A stretch of DNA of 27,008 nucleotides from Bacteroidales bacterium (GCA_004553485.1 SFLG01000058.1:1-27008), one strand, 5' to 3'. Counted from the stretch's first letter, positions 7,112 to 15,675 are shown. Notes: a model not told the origin generated them from the sequence alone. Numbers and translations: made by a program.

Positions 7112-7687
7112 ATGAAAAGCAGTAAGATGACACGGATGGCTGTTTTGGGCGTCGCGGCGGCTCTGACGGCCGGGCTGACGGCCTGCGACGGCCTTTGGGT
7201 GGCCGCCGATGACGGGTATTACGACGGGCCGGATATCGACTACAGCCCTTACTACGGCTATTGGGGCGGACGGGGCAATAACGGCTACTGGCCCATTGTG
7301 GGCACGGGCTATGTGCCCGCACTGCCTCCGACGGGGCCTTACGGACCTCCGCCACCACCCCAGCACCATCGGCCCGTAAACGTAGGGCCGGTCAATAACG
7401 CGGGCTGGTCGGGCGGCCTCAACATCCCGGCCTCGCAGCGTCCCGGCGGCATGGGCCTCGGCGTCAGCGGCTACGCGCCCAACGGCGGCCGTGGCGAGAG
7501 CAGGTTGGCAAACCGTCCCTCTCTGCGCGTGCCGCCTCGCACGCATACATACCTCCCTGCGCGTGCCGTCCTCCCTGCGCGTGCCGTCACGAGCGCGTAC
7601 ATATACTATCGGTTTGGTTTAAGATATGTTAAAGGACAGGGGGTTGTTCCAATTTCGACCAATTTACAAGTACAAATGAGCAAATAA
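7112..7687 (+). CDS. Small Gly/Tyr/Pro-rich lipoprotein, unknown function
   Basis: A 191-residue protein with a lipoprotein signal peptide ending LTAC (Cys25), followed by a low-complexity Tyr/Gly/Asn/Pro-rich region (GYYDGPDIDYSPYYGYWGGR; PYGPPPPPQHH) and a stretch PASQRPGGMGLGVSGYAPNG. It is probably anchored to the outer membrane facing the periplasm or outside. I do not recognise a functional family. The last 60 residues change character (YLPARAVLPARAVTSAYIYY): they are encoded by a short tandem repeat and then A+T-rich sequence, suggesting the native C-terminus has been replaced or frame-shifted. ATG 7112 gives a normal signal peptide; an internal ATG at 7127 would also work. Confidence 0.6.
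   Translation: MKSSKMTRMAVLGVAAALTAGLTACDGLWVAADDGYYDGPDIDYSPYYGYWGGRGNNGYWPIVGTGYVPALPPTGPYGPPPPPQHHRPVNVGPVNNAGWSGGLNIPASQRPGGMGLGVSGYAPNGGRGESRLANRPSLRVPPRTHTYLPARAVLPARAVTSAYIYYRFGLRYVKGQGVVPISTNLQVQMSK
7553..7588 (+). repeat. 18-nt tandem repeat, two perfect copies
   Basis: CTCCCTGCGCGTGCCGTC occurs at 7553-7570 and 7571-7588. A third copy with two changes sits at 7519-7536. The unit is a multiple of 3, so it adds LPARAV without changing frame. Confidence 0.85.
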
Positions 7688-7725
7688 TGCCAACCCGGCG
7701 GCCGCCCCATGTCCCCAAAATTGTC

Positions 7726-7733
7726 TAATTTTG
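7726..7733 (+). promoter_or_regulatory. Probable -7 element of the efflux operon
   Basis: TAATTTTG fits TAnnTTTG and is 135 nt before the adaptor start. No -33 TTTG is at the standard spacing. The leader between 7740 and 7868 contains no gene and no clear regulator half-sites that I can see. Confidence 0.45.
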
Positions 7734-7868
7734 CAAGCGAAAAGTCTTTTGTCGCGTCATCGCGGCACCGGGTTTCCACGCTTCAGGCCCGACACGGGCA
7801 ATGAAATTACTGATAACAACCAATATAGCCAACAATATTAAGACTGTCATAAAAATTACAACCCTATT

Positions 7869-9053
7869 ATGAAGAAAACGACAATCAAGGCCGCCGTCTT
7901 TACCGCTGCCGTCGCCGTCGCCCTTGTCGGGTGCAAGAAAGGTGACAACAAGCAGGCAGCAGGCGCCCAGCAGCAGGCTCCCGCCATCGAAGTGCTGACA
8001 ATCGAGCCGTCGACAAGCGAGCTCGCCAACTCCTTCCCCGCCGTTATCCGCGGTAAAACAGACATCGACATCCGCCCGCAGGTTTCGGGCTTCATCACAA
8101 AAGTATGCGTCGACGAAGGCCAGGCCGTCCACAAAGGCCAGACCCTCTTTATAATCGACCAGGTACAGTACCAGGCCGCCGTCTCGCAGGCCAAGGCCGC
8201 CGTCAACAGCGCCCGCGCCGCCGTCAACACCGCCAAGAGCCAGGAGGCCAACCAGCGTATGCTCTTTGACAAAGGCATCATAAGCCAGACCCAGTGGCAG
8301 ACCGCCGCCGACCAGCTGGCCCAGGCCCAGGCCGGCCTCGCCCAGGCCCAGGCCAACCTCACCAGCGCCCAGAAGAACCTCTCGTTCACCGTCGTCACCG
8401 CTCCCTCCAACGGCGTGGTGGGCTCGATACCCTTCCGCGAAGGCTCCCTGGCCTCGCCCTCGATGGCACAGCCCCTCACCACCGTCAGCGACGTCTCCGA
8501 GGTCTACGCCTACTTCTCGCTCACCGAGCTTGACATCCTCAAGATGACCAACAACGGCGAAATCTCGCTCGCCCAGGCCCTTGCCCAGCTGCCCGCCGTG
8601 CAGCTGCGTCTCGCCAACGGCGACGTCTACCGCCACACCGGCAAGGTCGCCACCATCAGCGGCACCAACGACAACGCCACCGGCAGCGCCAGCGTACGCG
8701 CACTCTTCCCCAACGACAACGGCGTGCTCCGCTCGGGTGCCACCGGCCAGATTGTCATCCCCAACGTCAACAACAGCGCCCTGCTCGTGCCCCAGAAGGC
8801 CACCTTCGAAATCCAGGACAAGAAGTTCGTCCTCGTGCTTGGCGACTCCAGCAAGCTGCACTCAACCCCCATCGAGATCCTCGACATCAACGACGGCCAG
8901 AACTACGTTGTCACCGCCGGCCTTGAGCCCGGCCAGACCATCGCCGTCGAAGGCGTAGGCAACCTCGTGCGCGACGGCTCGGTTATCCAGCCCGTCACCG
9001 CCGAGCAGAAAGCCGCCATGCAGCAGCAACAGCAGCAAGGAGCAAAGAAATAA
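7869..9053 (+). CDS. RND efflux periplasmic adaptor lipoprotein (AcrA/MexA type)
   Basis: A 394-residue membrane fusion protein. The signal peptide ends LVGC (Cys22), so it is a lipoprotein of the inner membrane. The lipoyl half-motif RPQVSGFITKVCVDEGQAV (about 73-91) is followed by a coiled-coil hairpin rich in Ala and Gln (about 107-173: AQAQAGLAQAQANLTSAQ), the second lipoyl half (TVVTAPSNGVVGSIPFREGS), the beta-barrel and the membrane-proximal domain (GLEPGQTIAVEGVGNLVRDG). It bridges the pump and the outer-membrane channel encoded by the next two genes. The C-terminus ends in a Gln run before GAKK. Substrates cannot be told from sequence; drugs, bile salts or similar are typical of the family. 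Confidence 0.95.
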   Translation: MKKTTIKAAVFTAAVAVALVGCKKGDNKQAAGAQQQAPAIEVLTIEPSTSELANSFPAVIRGKTDIDIRPQVSGFITKVCVDEGQAVHKGQTLFIIDQVQYQAAVSQAKAAVNSARAAVNTAKSQEANQRMLFDKGIISQTQWQTAADQLAQAQAGLAQAQANLTSAQKNLSFTVVTAPSNGVVGSIPFREGSLASPSMAQPLTTVSDVSEVYAYFSLTELDILKMTNNGEISLAQALAQLPAVQLRLANGDVYRHTGKVATISGTNDNATGSASVRALFPNDNGVLRSGATGQIVIPNVNNSALLVPQKATFEIQDKKFVLVLGDSSKLHSTPIEILDINDGQNYVVTAGLEPGQTIAVEGVGNLVRDGSVIQPVTAEQKAAMQQQQQQGAKK

Positions 9054-9133
9054 GCGGCAGGCGCATATCCCCCGCCCCATCCGACTCTCCTTCACATCCA
9101 ATAAAAAAAGACAAACGCAATTTCACATAAAGG

Positions 9134-12100
9134 ATGAAATTAGACAACTTTATTAATCGCCCGGTGCTGTCGACGGTAATCTCGATTTTCATCGTCCTGC
9201 TGGGCATCATCGGACTGACGTCGCTGCCCGTGACGCAGTTCCCCGACATCGCGCCGCCTACCATCTCGGTGTCCACCACCTACAGCGGTGCCAACGCGCA
9301 GGCCGTGCTCAACTCGGTAATCGCGCCCCTCGAAGAAGCCATCAACGGCGCCGAGGGCATGACCTACATGGAGTCGACCGCCACCAACACCGGCTCGGCC
9401 ACCATCAACGTATACTTCAAGCAGGGCTTTGACCCCGACATGGCCGCCGTCGACGTGCAGAACCGCGTGGCCAGTGCGTCCAACCTGCTGCCCGCCGAGG
9501 TAACCCGCGTGGGCGTGCAGACACGCAAACGCCAGACATCGATGCTACTGTCGCTGTCGATGTACGACCCCACCCGCACCTACGGCGCCGAGTTTCTCGA
9601 CAACTACCTCAAGATCAACGTTATCCCGCAGCTGCAACGTGTAAACGGCGTGGGTGACGTGATGTCGTTCGGCGCCGACTACTCGATGCGTATCTGGCTC
9701 AAGCCCGAGGTGATGGCCCAGTACGGCCTGATGCCCTCCGACGTCTCCGCCGCCCTGGCCGAGCAGAACCTCGAGGCCGCGCCCGGCTCGTTCGGCGAGC
9801 AGGGCAACCAGTCGTTCCAGTACCCCATGCGATACCGCGGACGTCTCGAGCAGCCCGAGCAGTTCGAGAACATCGTCGTGCGCGCCACCTCCAACGGCGA
9901 GGTGCTTCGCCTCGGCGACGTCGCCGACATCGAGCTGGGACGTGTCACCTACGGCTTTGCCAACACCCTCAACGGATACCCCGCCACATCGTGTATCGTC
10001 TTCCAGACCGCAGGCTCCAACGCCACACAGATCATCAACGACTGTATGAAGGAGATCGAAAAGATGAAGCCGGCGCTGCCCAAGGGCACCGAGTTCGCCA
10101 TCACCCTCAACAACAACGACTTCCTTAACGCCTCCATCCACGAGGTAATCAAGACCCTCATCGAGGCCTTCATCCTGGTGTTCTTTGTGGTATACGTCTT
10201 CCTGCAGGACTTCCGCTCCACCATCATCCCCGCCATCGCCATCCCCGTGGCCCTTGTGGGTACCTTCTTCGGCATGAACCTCATCGGCTTCTCGGTCAAC
10301 CTCATCACCCTGTCGGCCCTCGTGCTCGCCATCGCCATTGTGGTGGACGATGCGATAGTGGTGGTGGAGGCGGTGCACGCCAAACTCGACGCCGGCTATA
10401 ACAGCGCCCGTCGCGCCTCAATCGACGCCATGGGCGAGATTGCCGGAGCGCTCGTCTCCATCACCCTGGTAATGATGCTGGTGTTCATCCCCGTATCGTT
10501 CATGCCCGGCACCTCGGGCGTGTTCTACCGACAGTTCGGTCTGACAATGGCCATCGCCATCGGTCTGTCCGCCGTCAACGCCCTTACGCTGTCGCCGGCC
10601 CTCTGCGCCGTGTTCCTGAAGGCGCATAACGACGAGCGCCCCCTCAAAGAGCGCGTCAGCATCGCCACCGGCACCGCACGCGAGACAATGAAGAAACGCT
10701 ACGCCAACGCCTTCCGCCTCAACATCCCGCCCATCATCACCGGCCTCTTCCTCATCGCCACCATCGTCTTCATGGTGCTGGGATGGTTCAACTCGGCACA
10801 GGTTTGGAAAATTATCGTCGCCGCCGTCTGCGCCGTCATCACCATCATGGGCATCTTCGGCCAGCGCTTCCACGAAGGCTTCAACGTCGGCTTCAACCGC
10901 CTGCTCAACTTCTACAACAAGCTCACCTCGTGGTTCATCAACCACAAAATCATCTCGTTCTGCACCGTGGGCGTCTCGATAGCGGTGCTGGTATGGCTTA
11001 TGCGAGTCACCCCCAGCGAGCTCGTCCCCAGCGAGGACACCGGCGTAGTCTTTGCCATGATCGACATGCCCCCCGGCACCTCGCAGGAGCGCACCAGTGC
11101 CCTTTGCGACACCCTCGACGCACACATGTTGAAAATCCCCGGCGTGAAGTACACCCAGAAAATCCTGGGCTACTCGTTCATCGCCGGCCAGGGTCCCACC
11201 TACGCCACCTTCATCGTCAAGCTCAAACCCTGGGAGGAGCGTGGTGCCAGCGAAAGCGCCAACGCCGTCATCGGCCAGATCATGGCCCTGCAGAACATCG
11301 CCAAGGACGGTCGCGTGATGTCCTTCGCCCCGCCTATGATCACCGGTTACTCGGTCACCAACGGCTTCGAGCTGAAGATGCAGGACAAGACCGGCGGTAA
11401 CATCAACGACTTCTTCGGCATCGTCCAGGGCTTCCTGGCCAAGCTTAACCAGCAGCCGGAGATCCAGATGGCCTACACCACCTTCAACCCCACCTTCCCG
11501 CAGTACATGATCGACATTGATGCCGCCAAGTGCCGTCAGGCCGGCATCTCGCCCCAGACCATCCTCTCCACCCTCCAGGGCTACATCGGCGGCATGTACG
11601 TGTCCAACTTCAACCGCTTCGGCAAAATCTACCGCGTGATGATGCAGGCCGCTCCCGAGGCCCGCGTAAGCACCGAGAGCCTCAACGCCATCAAAGTGCG
11701 CAACGGCAACCAGATGGCCCCCATCACCAACTTTATGAGCCTCCAGCGCGTATACGGCCCCGACCTGCTCAACCGCTTCAATATGTTCCAGTCGATTTCG
11801 GTCACCGGACAGCCCAAGCCCGGCTTCTCCAACGGCGAGGCCCTCGCCGCCATCGAGCGCGTGGCCAAGGAGACACTGCCCCTGGGTTACGGATACGAAT
11901 ACTCAGGCATGACACGTGAGGAAGCCGGCAACTCGTCGGCAGCCACCGCCATCATCTTCGGCCTCTGCCTGCTGTTCGTTTACCTGCTGCTGTCGGCCCA
12001 GTACGAGAGCTACGTGCTGCCGTGGGCCGTTATCCTCTCCATACCCTTCGGCCTCATGGGCGCGTTCATCTTCGCCGGCATCGAGGACGTGGCCAACTCG

Positions 12101-12559
12101 GTATACCTGCAGATTGCCCTCATCATGCTCATCGGCCTGCTGGCAAAGAACGCCATCCTTATCGTAGAGTTCGCCCTCGAGCGACGCCACACCGGCATGA
12201 GCATCGTCAACGCCGCCATCGCCGGCGCCTCGGCCCGTCTGCGTCCTATCCTTATGACCTCGATGGCACTCATCATCGGCCTGCTGCCCCTGATGTTCGC
12301 CCACGGCGTAGGCGCCAACGGCAACCGCGCCCTCGGCTCGGGCTCCATCGGCGGTATGCTCATCGGCATGGTTCTCCAGGTTCTGATAGTGCCCGCACTC
12401 TTCGTGGCATTCCAGAAGCTCAACGAAAAGATTACCCCCATCAAGTTCACCAAGGAAGAAGAGGGCGGCACCATCGAAAACGAGATGGAGCAGTACAACC
12501 CCGACGCCGCCGAAGACAGCGACGACGAGCCCGCCGCCCTGCCCGTCCCCGAGAAGTGA
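9134..12559 (+). CDS. RND efflux pump, HAE1 family (AcrB/MexB type), with extra helix pair
   Basis: A 1141-residue inner-membrane proton-driven exporter. The start MKLDNFINRPVLSTVISIFI is typical. TM4 has the proton-relay pair Asp405-Asp406 (AIVVDDAIVVVEAVHAKL) and TM10 has Lys1005 (GLLAKNAILIVEFALERRH), matching AcrB Asp407/Asp408/Lys940. The offset of about +67 between these points reflects an insertion at roughly 520-585 that contains two strongly hydrophobic stretches (IITGLFLIATIVFMVLGWF and IIVAAVCAVITIMGIFG) ahead of the usual TM7. The C-terminus adds an acidic, probably disordered tail (AAEDSDDEPAALPVPEK). The gene lies 80 nt after the adaptor. The pump takes substrates from membrane and periplasm and exports them through the partner channel. 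Confidence 0.96.
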   Translation: MKLDNFINRPVLSTVISIFIVLLGIIGLTSLPVTQFPDIAPPTISVSTTYSGANAQAVLNSVIAPLEEAINGAEGMTYMESTATNTGSATINVYFKQGFDPDMAAVDVQNRVASASNLLPAEVTRVGVQTRKRQTSMLLSLSMYDPTRTYGAEFLDNYLKINVIPQLQRVNGVGDVMSFGADYSMRIWLKPEVMAQYGLMPSDVSAALAEQNLEAAPGSFGEQGNQSFQYPMRYRGRLEQPEQFENIVVRATSNGEVLRLGDVADIELGRVTYGFANTLNGYPATSCIVFQTAGSNATQIINDCMKEIEKMKPALPKGTEFAITLNNNDFLNASIHEVIKTLIEAFILVFFVVYVFLQDFRSTIIPAIAIPVALVGTFFGMNLIGFSVNLITLSALVLAIAIVVDDAIVVVEAVHAKLDAGYNSARRASIDAMGEIAGALVSITLVMMLVFIPVSFMPGTSGVFYRQFGLTMAIAIGLSAVNALTLSPALCAVFLKAHNDERPLKERVSIATGTARETMKKRYANAFRLNIPPIITGLFLIATIVFMVLGWFNSAQVWKIIVAAVCAVITIMGIFGQRFHEGFNVGFNRLLNFYNKLTSWFINHKIISFCTVGVSIAVLVWLMRVTPSELVPSEDTGVVFAMIDMPPGTSQERTSALCDTLDAHMLKIPGVKYTQKILGYSFIAGQGPTYATFIVKLKPWEERGASESANAVIGQIMALQNIAKDGRVMSFAPPMITGYSVTNGFELKMQDKTGGNINDFFGIVQGFLAKLNQQPEIQMAYTTFNPTFPQYMIDIDAAKCRQAGISPQTILSTLQGYIGGMYVSNFNRFGKIYRVMMQAAPEARVSTESLNAIKVRNGNQMAPITNFMSLQRVYGPDLLNRFNMFQSISVTGQPKPGFSNGEALAAIERVAKETLPLGYGYEYSGMTREEAGNSSAATAIIFGLCLLFVYLLLSAQYESYVLPWAVILSIPFGLMGAFIFAGIEDVANSVYLQIALIMLIGLLAKNAILIVEFALERRHTGMSIVNAAIAGASARLRPILMTSMALIIGLLPLMFAHGVGANGNRALGSGSIGGMLIGMVLQVLIVPALFVAFQKLNEKITPIKFTKEEEGGTIENEMEQYNPDAAEDSDDEPAALPVPEK

Positions 12560-12597
12560 ACCCGCACTCCCCACAACTCCTTTTCGATTATCAGACA

Positions 12598-13998
12598 ATG
12601 AATATCAAGAAAATATCGTATAAAATCCTGGTCGGCGCAACAGTGGTTGCGCTGGCCGTGGGGAGCACCTCGTGCAACATCTACAAAAAGTACGAGACCC
12701 CGCAGAACACCGCCATCACCAAGGCCTACACCGAGGCCCGCGAGGCCGCCGCGGCCGGCGACAGCACCCAGCTGGGCAACCTGCTGTGGGAGGACGTCTT
12801 CACCGACCCCGTCCTTGCCGACCTTATCCGCCGCGCCCTGGCCAACAACACCGACCTTAGCACGGCCCGCCACAACGTCGACCTTGCCCGCACCACCCTC
12901 AAAGGCGCCAAGCTGGCCTACCTGCCCTCGGTAGCCCTCGCTCCCCAGGGCGGCCGCGCCTACGCCGCCGGCGATTGGGTCGGAGGATGGACATACACCA
13001 TCCCCGCCTCCGTATCGTGGGAGGTGGACATCTTTGGCAAACTGCTCAACAGCAAGCGCAGCGCCGCCGTCGCCGTCGAGCGCTCCGAAGCCTACGCCCA
13101 GGCCGCCCGCTCGCAGATTATCGCCGCCGTAGCCAACACCTACTACTCCATCTCGGCCATCGAGGCCCAGCTGGCCCTGGCACGTAGCACAGCCCGCCTG
13201 TGGGCCCAGTCGATGCAGACAATGCGCGACCTCAAGGAGGCCGGCCGCCTCACCGAGGCCGCCGTCGTGCAGAGCGATGCCAACTACCAGAGCGTCCTGG
13301 CTACAATACCCTCCCTTGAGACAACACGCACCCAGCTCGACAACACCATGTCGCTGCTGATCAACGAGATGCCCCAGCACTTCGACATCAGCCCCGACGC
13401 CGTGCTCAACGTCCCCGCCGCAATCAGCGAGGGTGTGCCCCTGCAGTGGCTGGCAATGCGTCCCGACGTCTACAGCGCCGAGCGCAACCTCGCAATCGCC
13501 TACTACTCCACCAACAGCGCCCGAGCCGCCTTCTACCCCAACCTCACGCTCTCGTTCAACGGTGGCTTCACCAACAGCCTCGGCGACATGATCATCAACC
13601 CCGGCAAGTGGTTCTTCAACCTCGCCGGACAGCTCGCCGCTCCCCTCTTCTCGCGCGGCCGCAACATCGCCAACCTCGAGGCTGCCAAAATCAACCAGAA
13701 GATTGCGATGAACAACTTCGAGCGCACCGTCCTCAGCGCCGCCGGCGAGGTGTCCAACGCCATGACCGTCTACACCAAGAGCGGCGAACGCCTCAAATAC
13801 CTTGACGTACAGGTCGAAGACCTGCAGAAGTCGGTCGAATACACCAACGACCTGCTCGTCTACGCCAACGGCACCTACCTCGAGGTGCTCACGGCCCAGC
13901 AGAGCCTGCTGTCGGCGCAGATGAACCGCATCAGCTGCGACCTCGACCGCGCTCAGGCCGTCATCAACCTCTACCAGGCTGTCGGCGGCGGCCGCTGA
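12598..13998 (+). CDS. Outer-membrane efflux channel lipoprotein (OprM/TolC family)
   Basis: A 466-residue protein from ATG 12598, 38 nt after the pump stop. Upstream in-frame sequence runs through the pump gene and is not used. The signal peptide ends GSTSC (Cys26), giving a lipid-anchored channel as in OprM. The two OEP repeats are visible: the N-terminal half around DLARTTLKGAKLAYLPSVAL and VSWEVDIFGKLLNSKRSAA, the C-terminal half around RPDVYSAERNLAIAYYST, ARAAFYPNLTLS and AAPLFSRGRNIANLEAAK. The closing helix YANGTYLEVLTAQQSLLSAQ is also family-typical. It forms the trimeric outer-membrane and periplasmic duct of the tripartite pump. A terminator follows directly. Confidence 0.95.
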   Translation: MNIKKISYKILVGATVVALAVGSTSCNIYKKYETPQNTAITKAYTEAREAAAAGDSTQLGNLLWEDVFTDPVLADLIRRALANNTDLSTARHNVDLARTTLKGAKLAYLPSVALAPQGGRAYAAGDWVGGWTYTIPASVSWEVDIFGKLLNSKRSAAVAVERSEAYAQAARSQIIAAVANTYYSISAIEAQLALARSTARLWAQSMQTMRDLKEAGRLTEAAVVQSDANYQSVLATIPSLETTRTQLDNTMSLLINEMPQHFDISPDAVLNVPAAISEGVPLQWLAMRPDVYSAERNLAIAYYSTNSARAAFYPNLTLSFNGGFTNSLGDMIINPGKWFFNLAGQLAAPLFSRGRNIANLEAAKINQKIAMNNFERTVLSAAGEVSNAMTVYTKSGERLKYLDVQVEDLQKSVEYTNDLLVYANGTYLEVLTAQQSLLSAQMNRISCDLDRAQAVINLYQAVGGGR

Positions 13999-14012
13999 CA
14001 CGCCTCGGCACA

Positions 14013-14057
14013 AAAGGGCCGCGGAACAGTATTTTTTCCCGCGGCCCTTTGTTTTTT
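14013..14057 (+). terminator. Terminator of the efflux operon
   Basis: AAAGGGCCGCGG (14013-14024) pairs perfectly with CCGCGGCCCTTT (14039-14050), 14-nt loop, then GTTTTTTCC. Confidence 0.9.
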
Positions 14058-14078
14058 CCGCTTCATTTCATACCTTTG
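14048..14078 (+). promoter_or_regulatory. Consensus promoter of lpxA-ispF, overlapping the preceding terminator
   Basis: TTTG at 14048-14051, 19-nt spacer, TACCTTTG at 14071-14078. The TTTG is made from the last three bases of the terminator stem plus the next G. The start codon is 87 nt after the -7 box; the leader between is A+T-rich with no clear structure. Confidence 0.72.
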
Positions 14079-14165
14079 AACGGGCATAAACCCATAAACT
14101 TATAAACCTCAAATTTTCATGTTCTTTTAGAACTTGCAAAATTTGAATTATTTACCCTTACAACC

Positions 14166-14960
14166 ATGATAAGCGACAGAGCACACGTCGACCCGTCGGC
14201 AAAAATCGGCAAAGACGTCACAATCCACGCCTTCGCATACATCGACAAGGATGTCGAGATCGGCGACGGCTGCGAAATAATGCCTTACGCCTCCGTTCTC
14301 CGCGGCACACGCCTCGGCGCCAACAACAAAGTTTACCAGGGTGCCGTCGTCGGCGCCGACCCGCAGGATTTCCGCTGGAAGGGCGCCCGCACCTACTGCA
14401 TCACCGGCGACAAAGTCACCATCCGCGAGCATGTCATCATCAACCGCGGCATCTACGAGGGCAGCGCCACCCGCATCGGCAACAAATGCTTCATCATGGC
14501 CGAGACGCACATCGGCCACGACTGCACGATAGCCGACAAATGCGTCCTCGGCAACGGCGTCAAGCTCGCCGGCGACGTCCGCGTCGACTCGTGCACGGTG
14601 CTCTCCAACGCCGTCATCCTCAACGAGAAGGCCCACGTGGGCCAGTGGTGCTTCATCAAAGGCGGTACGCGCATCAGCTCAAACGTGCCACCCTTCACCA
14701 TCATGGCGCACAACCCCGTGTCGTACTACGGCGTAAACTCGTACCTGATGGGCCGCGACAACCGCTTCAGCGAGGACGAGATTGACGATGCCGCCAAGGC
14801 ATACCGCCACCTCTACCAGACGCAGACGTCGACCTTCAACGCCCTCAAGCGCATCATCGCCGACATCGAGCCGGGACGCGTGCGCGACGCCATCGTCGAC
14901 TTTGTGCGCGACTCCAACCTCAAGCTGGCCGGCGTACCTTACTACGAAAGCGGCGACTGA
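14166..14960 (+). CDS. lpxA: Acyl-ACP--UDP-N-acetylglucosamine O-acyltransferase
   Basis: A 264-residue left-handed beta-helix acyltransferase catalysing the first step of lipid A synthesis, transfer of a hydroxyacyl chain from ACP to UDP-GlcNAc, in the cytoplasm. Hexapeptide-repeat units fill residues about 1-175. The active-site segment ETHIGHDCTIADKCVLGNG places His118 at the E. coli LpxA His125 position, and NRGIYEGSA corresponds to the substrate-binding loop. The C-terminal helical domain follows (SEDEIDDAAKAYRHLYQ). The protein matches the free-standing Bacteroidales LpxA form (PYASVLRGTRLG, QGAVVGADPQDF). The stop is two bases from the ispF start, so the pair is translationally close. 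Length is normal for the family (about 255-265). Confidence 0.93.
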   Translation: MISDRAHVDPSAKIGKDVTIHAFAYIDKDVEIGDGCEIMPYASVLRGTRLGANNKVYQGAVVGADPQDFRWKGARTYCITGDKVTIREHVIINRGIYEGSATRIGNKCFIMAETHIGHDCTIADKCVLGNGVKLAGDVRVDSCTVLSNAVILNEKAHVGQWCFIKGGTRISSNVPPFTIMAHNPVSYYGVNSYLMGRDNRFSEDEIDDAAKAYRHLYQTQTSTFNALKRIIADIEPGRVRDAIVDFVRDSNLKLAGVPYYESGD

Positions 14961-14962
14961 CA

Positions 14963-15460
14963 ATGAGCGATGACCTGCGCAAGCTGCCCCGCACGGGCAA
15001 CGGCTTTGACGTCCACCGCCTTGTCGAGGGCCGGCGCTGCATAATCTGCGGCGTCGACATCCCCTCGCCCGTCGGCCTGCTGGGCCACTCCGACGCCGAC
15101 GTCGCCCTGCATGCCCTCGCCGACGCCCTCCTCGGCGCCCTCGCCCTCGGCGACATCGGCAAGCACTTCCCCGACACCGACCCGCAGTGGGAAGGCGCCG
15201 ACAGCCGCAAGCTGTTGCGTGCCGTAATGGACATGGTGCGCCACGCCGGCTACATCGTCGCCGGCGCCGACATCACCATCATGGCCCAGAAACCCAAGAT
15301 GCTCCCGCACATCCCCGCCATGCGCGCCAACGTCGCCGCCGACCTCGACATCCCCCTCGACCGCGCCTCCGTCAAGGCCACCACCACCGAGGGCCTCGGC
15401 TTTACCGGCCGCAGCGAAGGCATCGCCGCCCTCGCCACCGTCCTCCTCTACCCCGCCTGA
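14963..15460 (+). CDS. ispF: 2-C-methyl-D-erythritol 2,4-cyclodiphosphate synthase
   Basis: A 165-residue enzyme of the MEP isoprenoid pathway that cyclises CDP-methylerythritol phosphate with loss of CMP. Zinc ligands are visible as Asp16 and His18 (GNGFDVHRL) and His50 (SDADVALHALADALLG). Other signatures are ALGDIGKHFPDTDPQW and the nucleotide-binding KATTTEGLGFTGRSEGIAA. Length is typical. It is the second gene behind the lpxA promoter, so lipid A and isoprenoid precursor synthesis are probably co-regulated here. A terminator follows within 35 nt. Confidence 0.96.
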   Translation: MSDDLRKLPRTGNGFDVHRLVEGRRCIICGVDIPSPVGLLGHSDADVALHALADALLGALALGDIGKHFPDTDPQWEGADSRKLLRAVMDMVRHAGYIVAGADITIMAQKPKMLPHIPAMRANVAADLDIPLDRASVKATTTEGLGFTGRSEGIAALATVLLYPA

Positions 15461-15492
15461 CCCCCCGGTCCCTATCCCCGGCCAACATCACC

Positions 15493-15528
15493 ACGCCCCG
15501 CACGCCCTCACGGCCCGCGGGGCGTTTT
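15493..15528 (+). terminator. Terminator of lpxA-ispF
   Basis: ACGCCCCGC (15493-15501) pairs with GCGGGGCGT (15517-15525), 15-nt loop, ending in TTTT. Confidence 0.85.
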
Positions 15529-15566
15529 CCTGCGCCTTGTTTTACCGCCGGGTTTGCCGGGCCGTC

Positions 15567-15598
15567 ACTGTTATCGGTCGAGCTCGACCGATAACGGT
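15567..15598. repeat. Perfect 24-bp palindrome (32 bp with one wobble) between convergent operons
   Basis: TTATCGGTCGAG (15571-15582) is followed immediately by its exact reverse complement (15583-15594). Adding four bases on each side gives ACTG/CGGT, which pair except for one T-G. There is no T-run on either side. It could be a bidirectional transcription barrier between ispF and the convergent signalling operon, or a protein-binding site. A G-run-rich tract lies just beyond (15609-15660). Confidence 0.85.
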
Positions 15599-15675
15599 AC
15601 CCTGGAAAGGGGGCTTAAAAGGGGCGGCTTGCACGGGGGCGGCCAAAAGAGGGAGGGGGGCTGTAATAGGCGGGC

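Noticed and set aside
6777..7358. 193-codon minus-strand frame after the BspA-like gene
   Set aside because: It overlaps the end of the BspA-like gene, two terminators and the lipoprotein; no family features.
7869..13998. Local transcriptional regulator for the efflux operon
   Set aside because: No TetR or AraC-type gene is adjacent on either side, and I see no clear operator dyad in 7688-7868.
12010..14013. 667-codon minus-strand frame opposite the pump end and OprM-type channel gene
   Set aside because: Val/Gly/Asp-rich shadow translation; the sense strand has lipobox and all OEP features. It also crosses the intergenic boundary between two genes.
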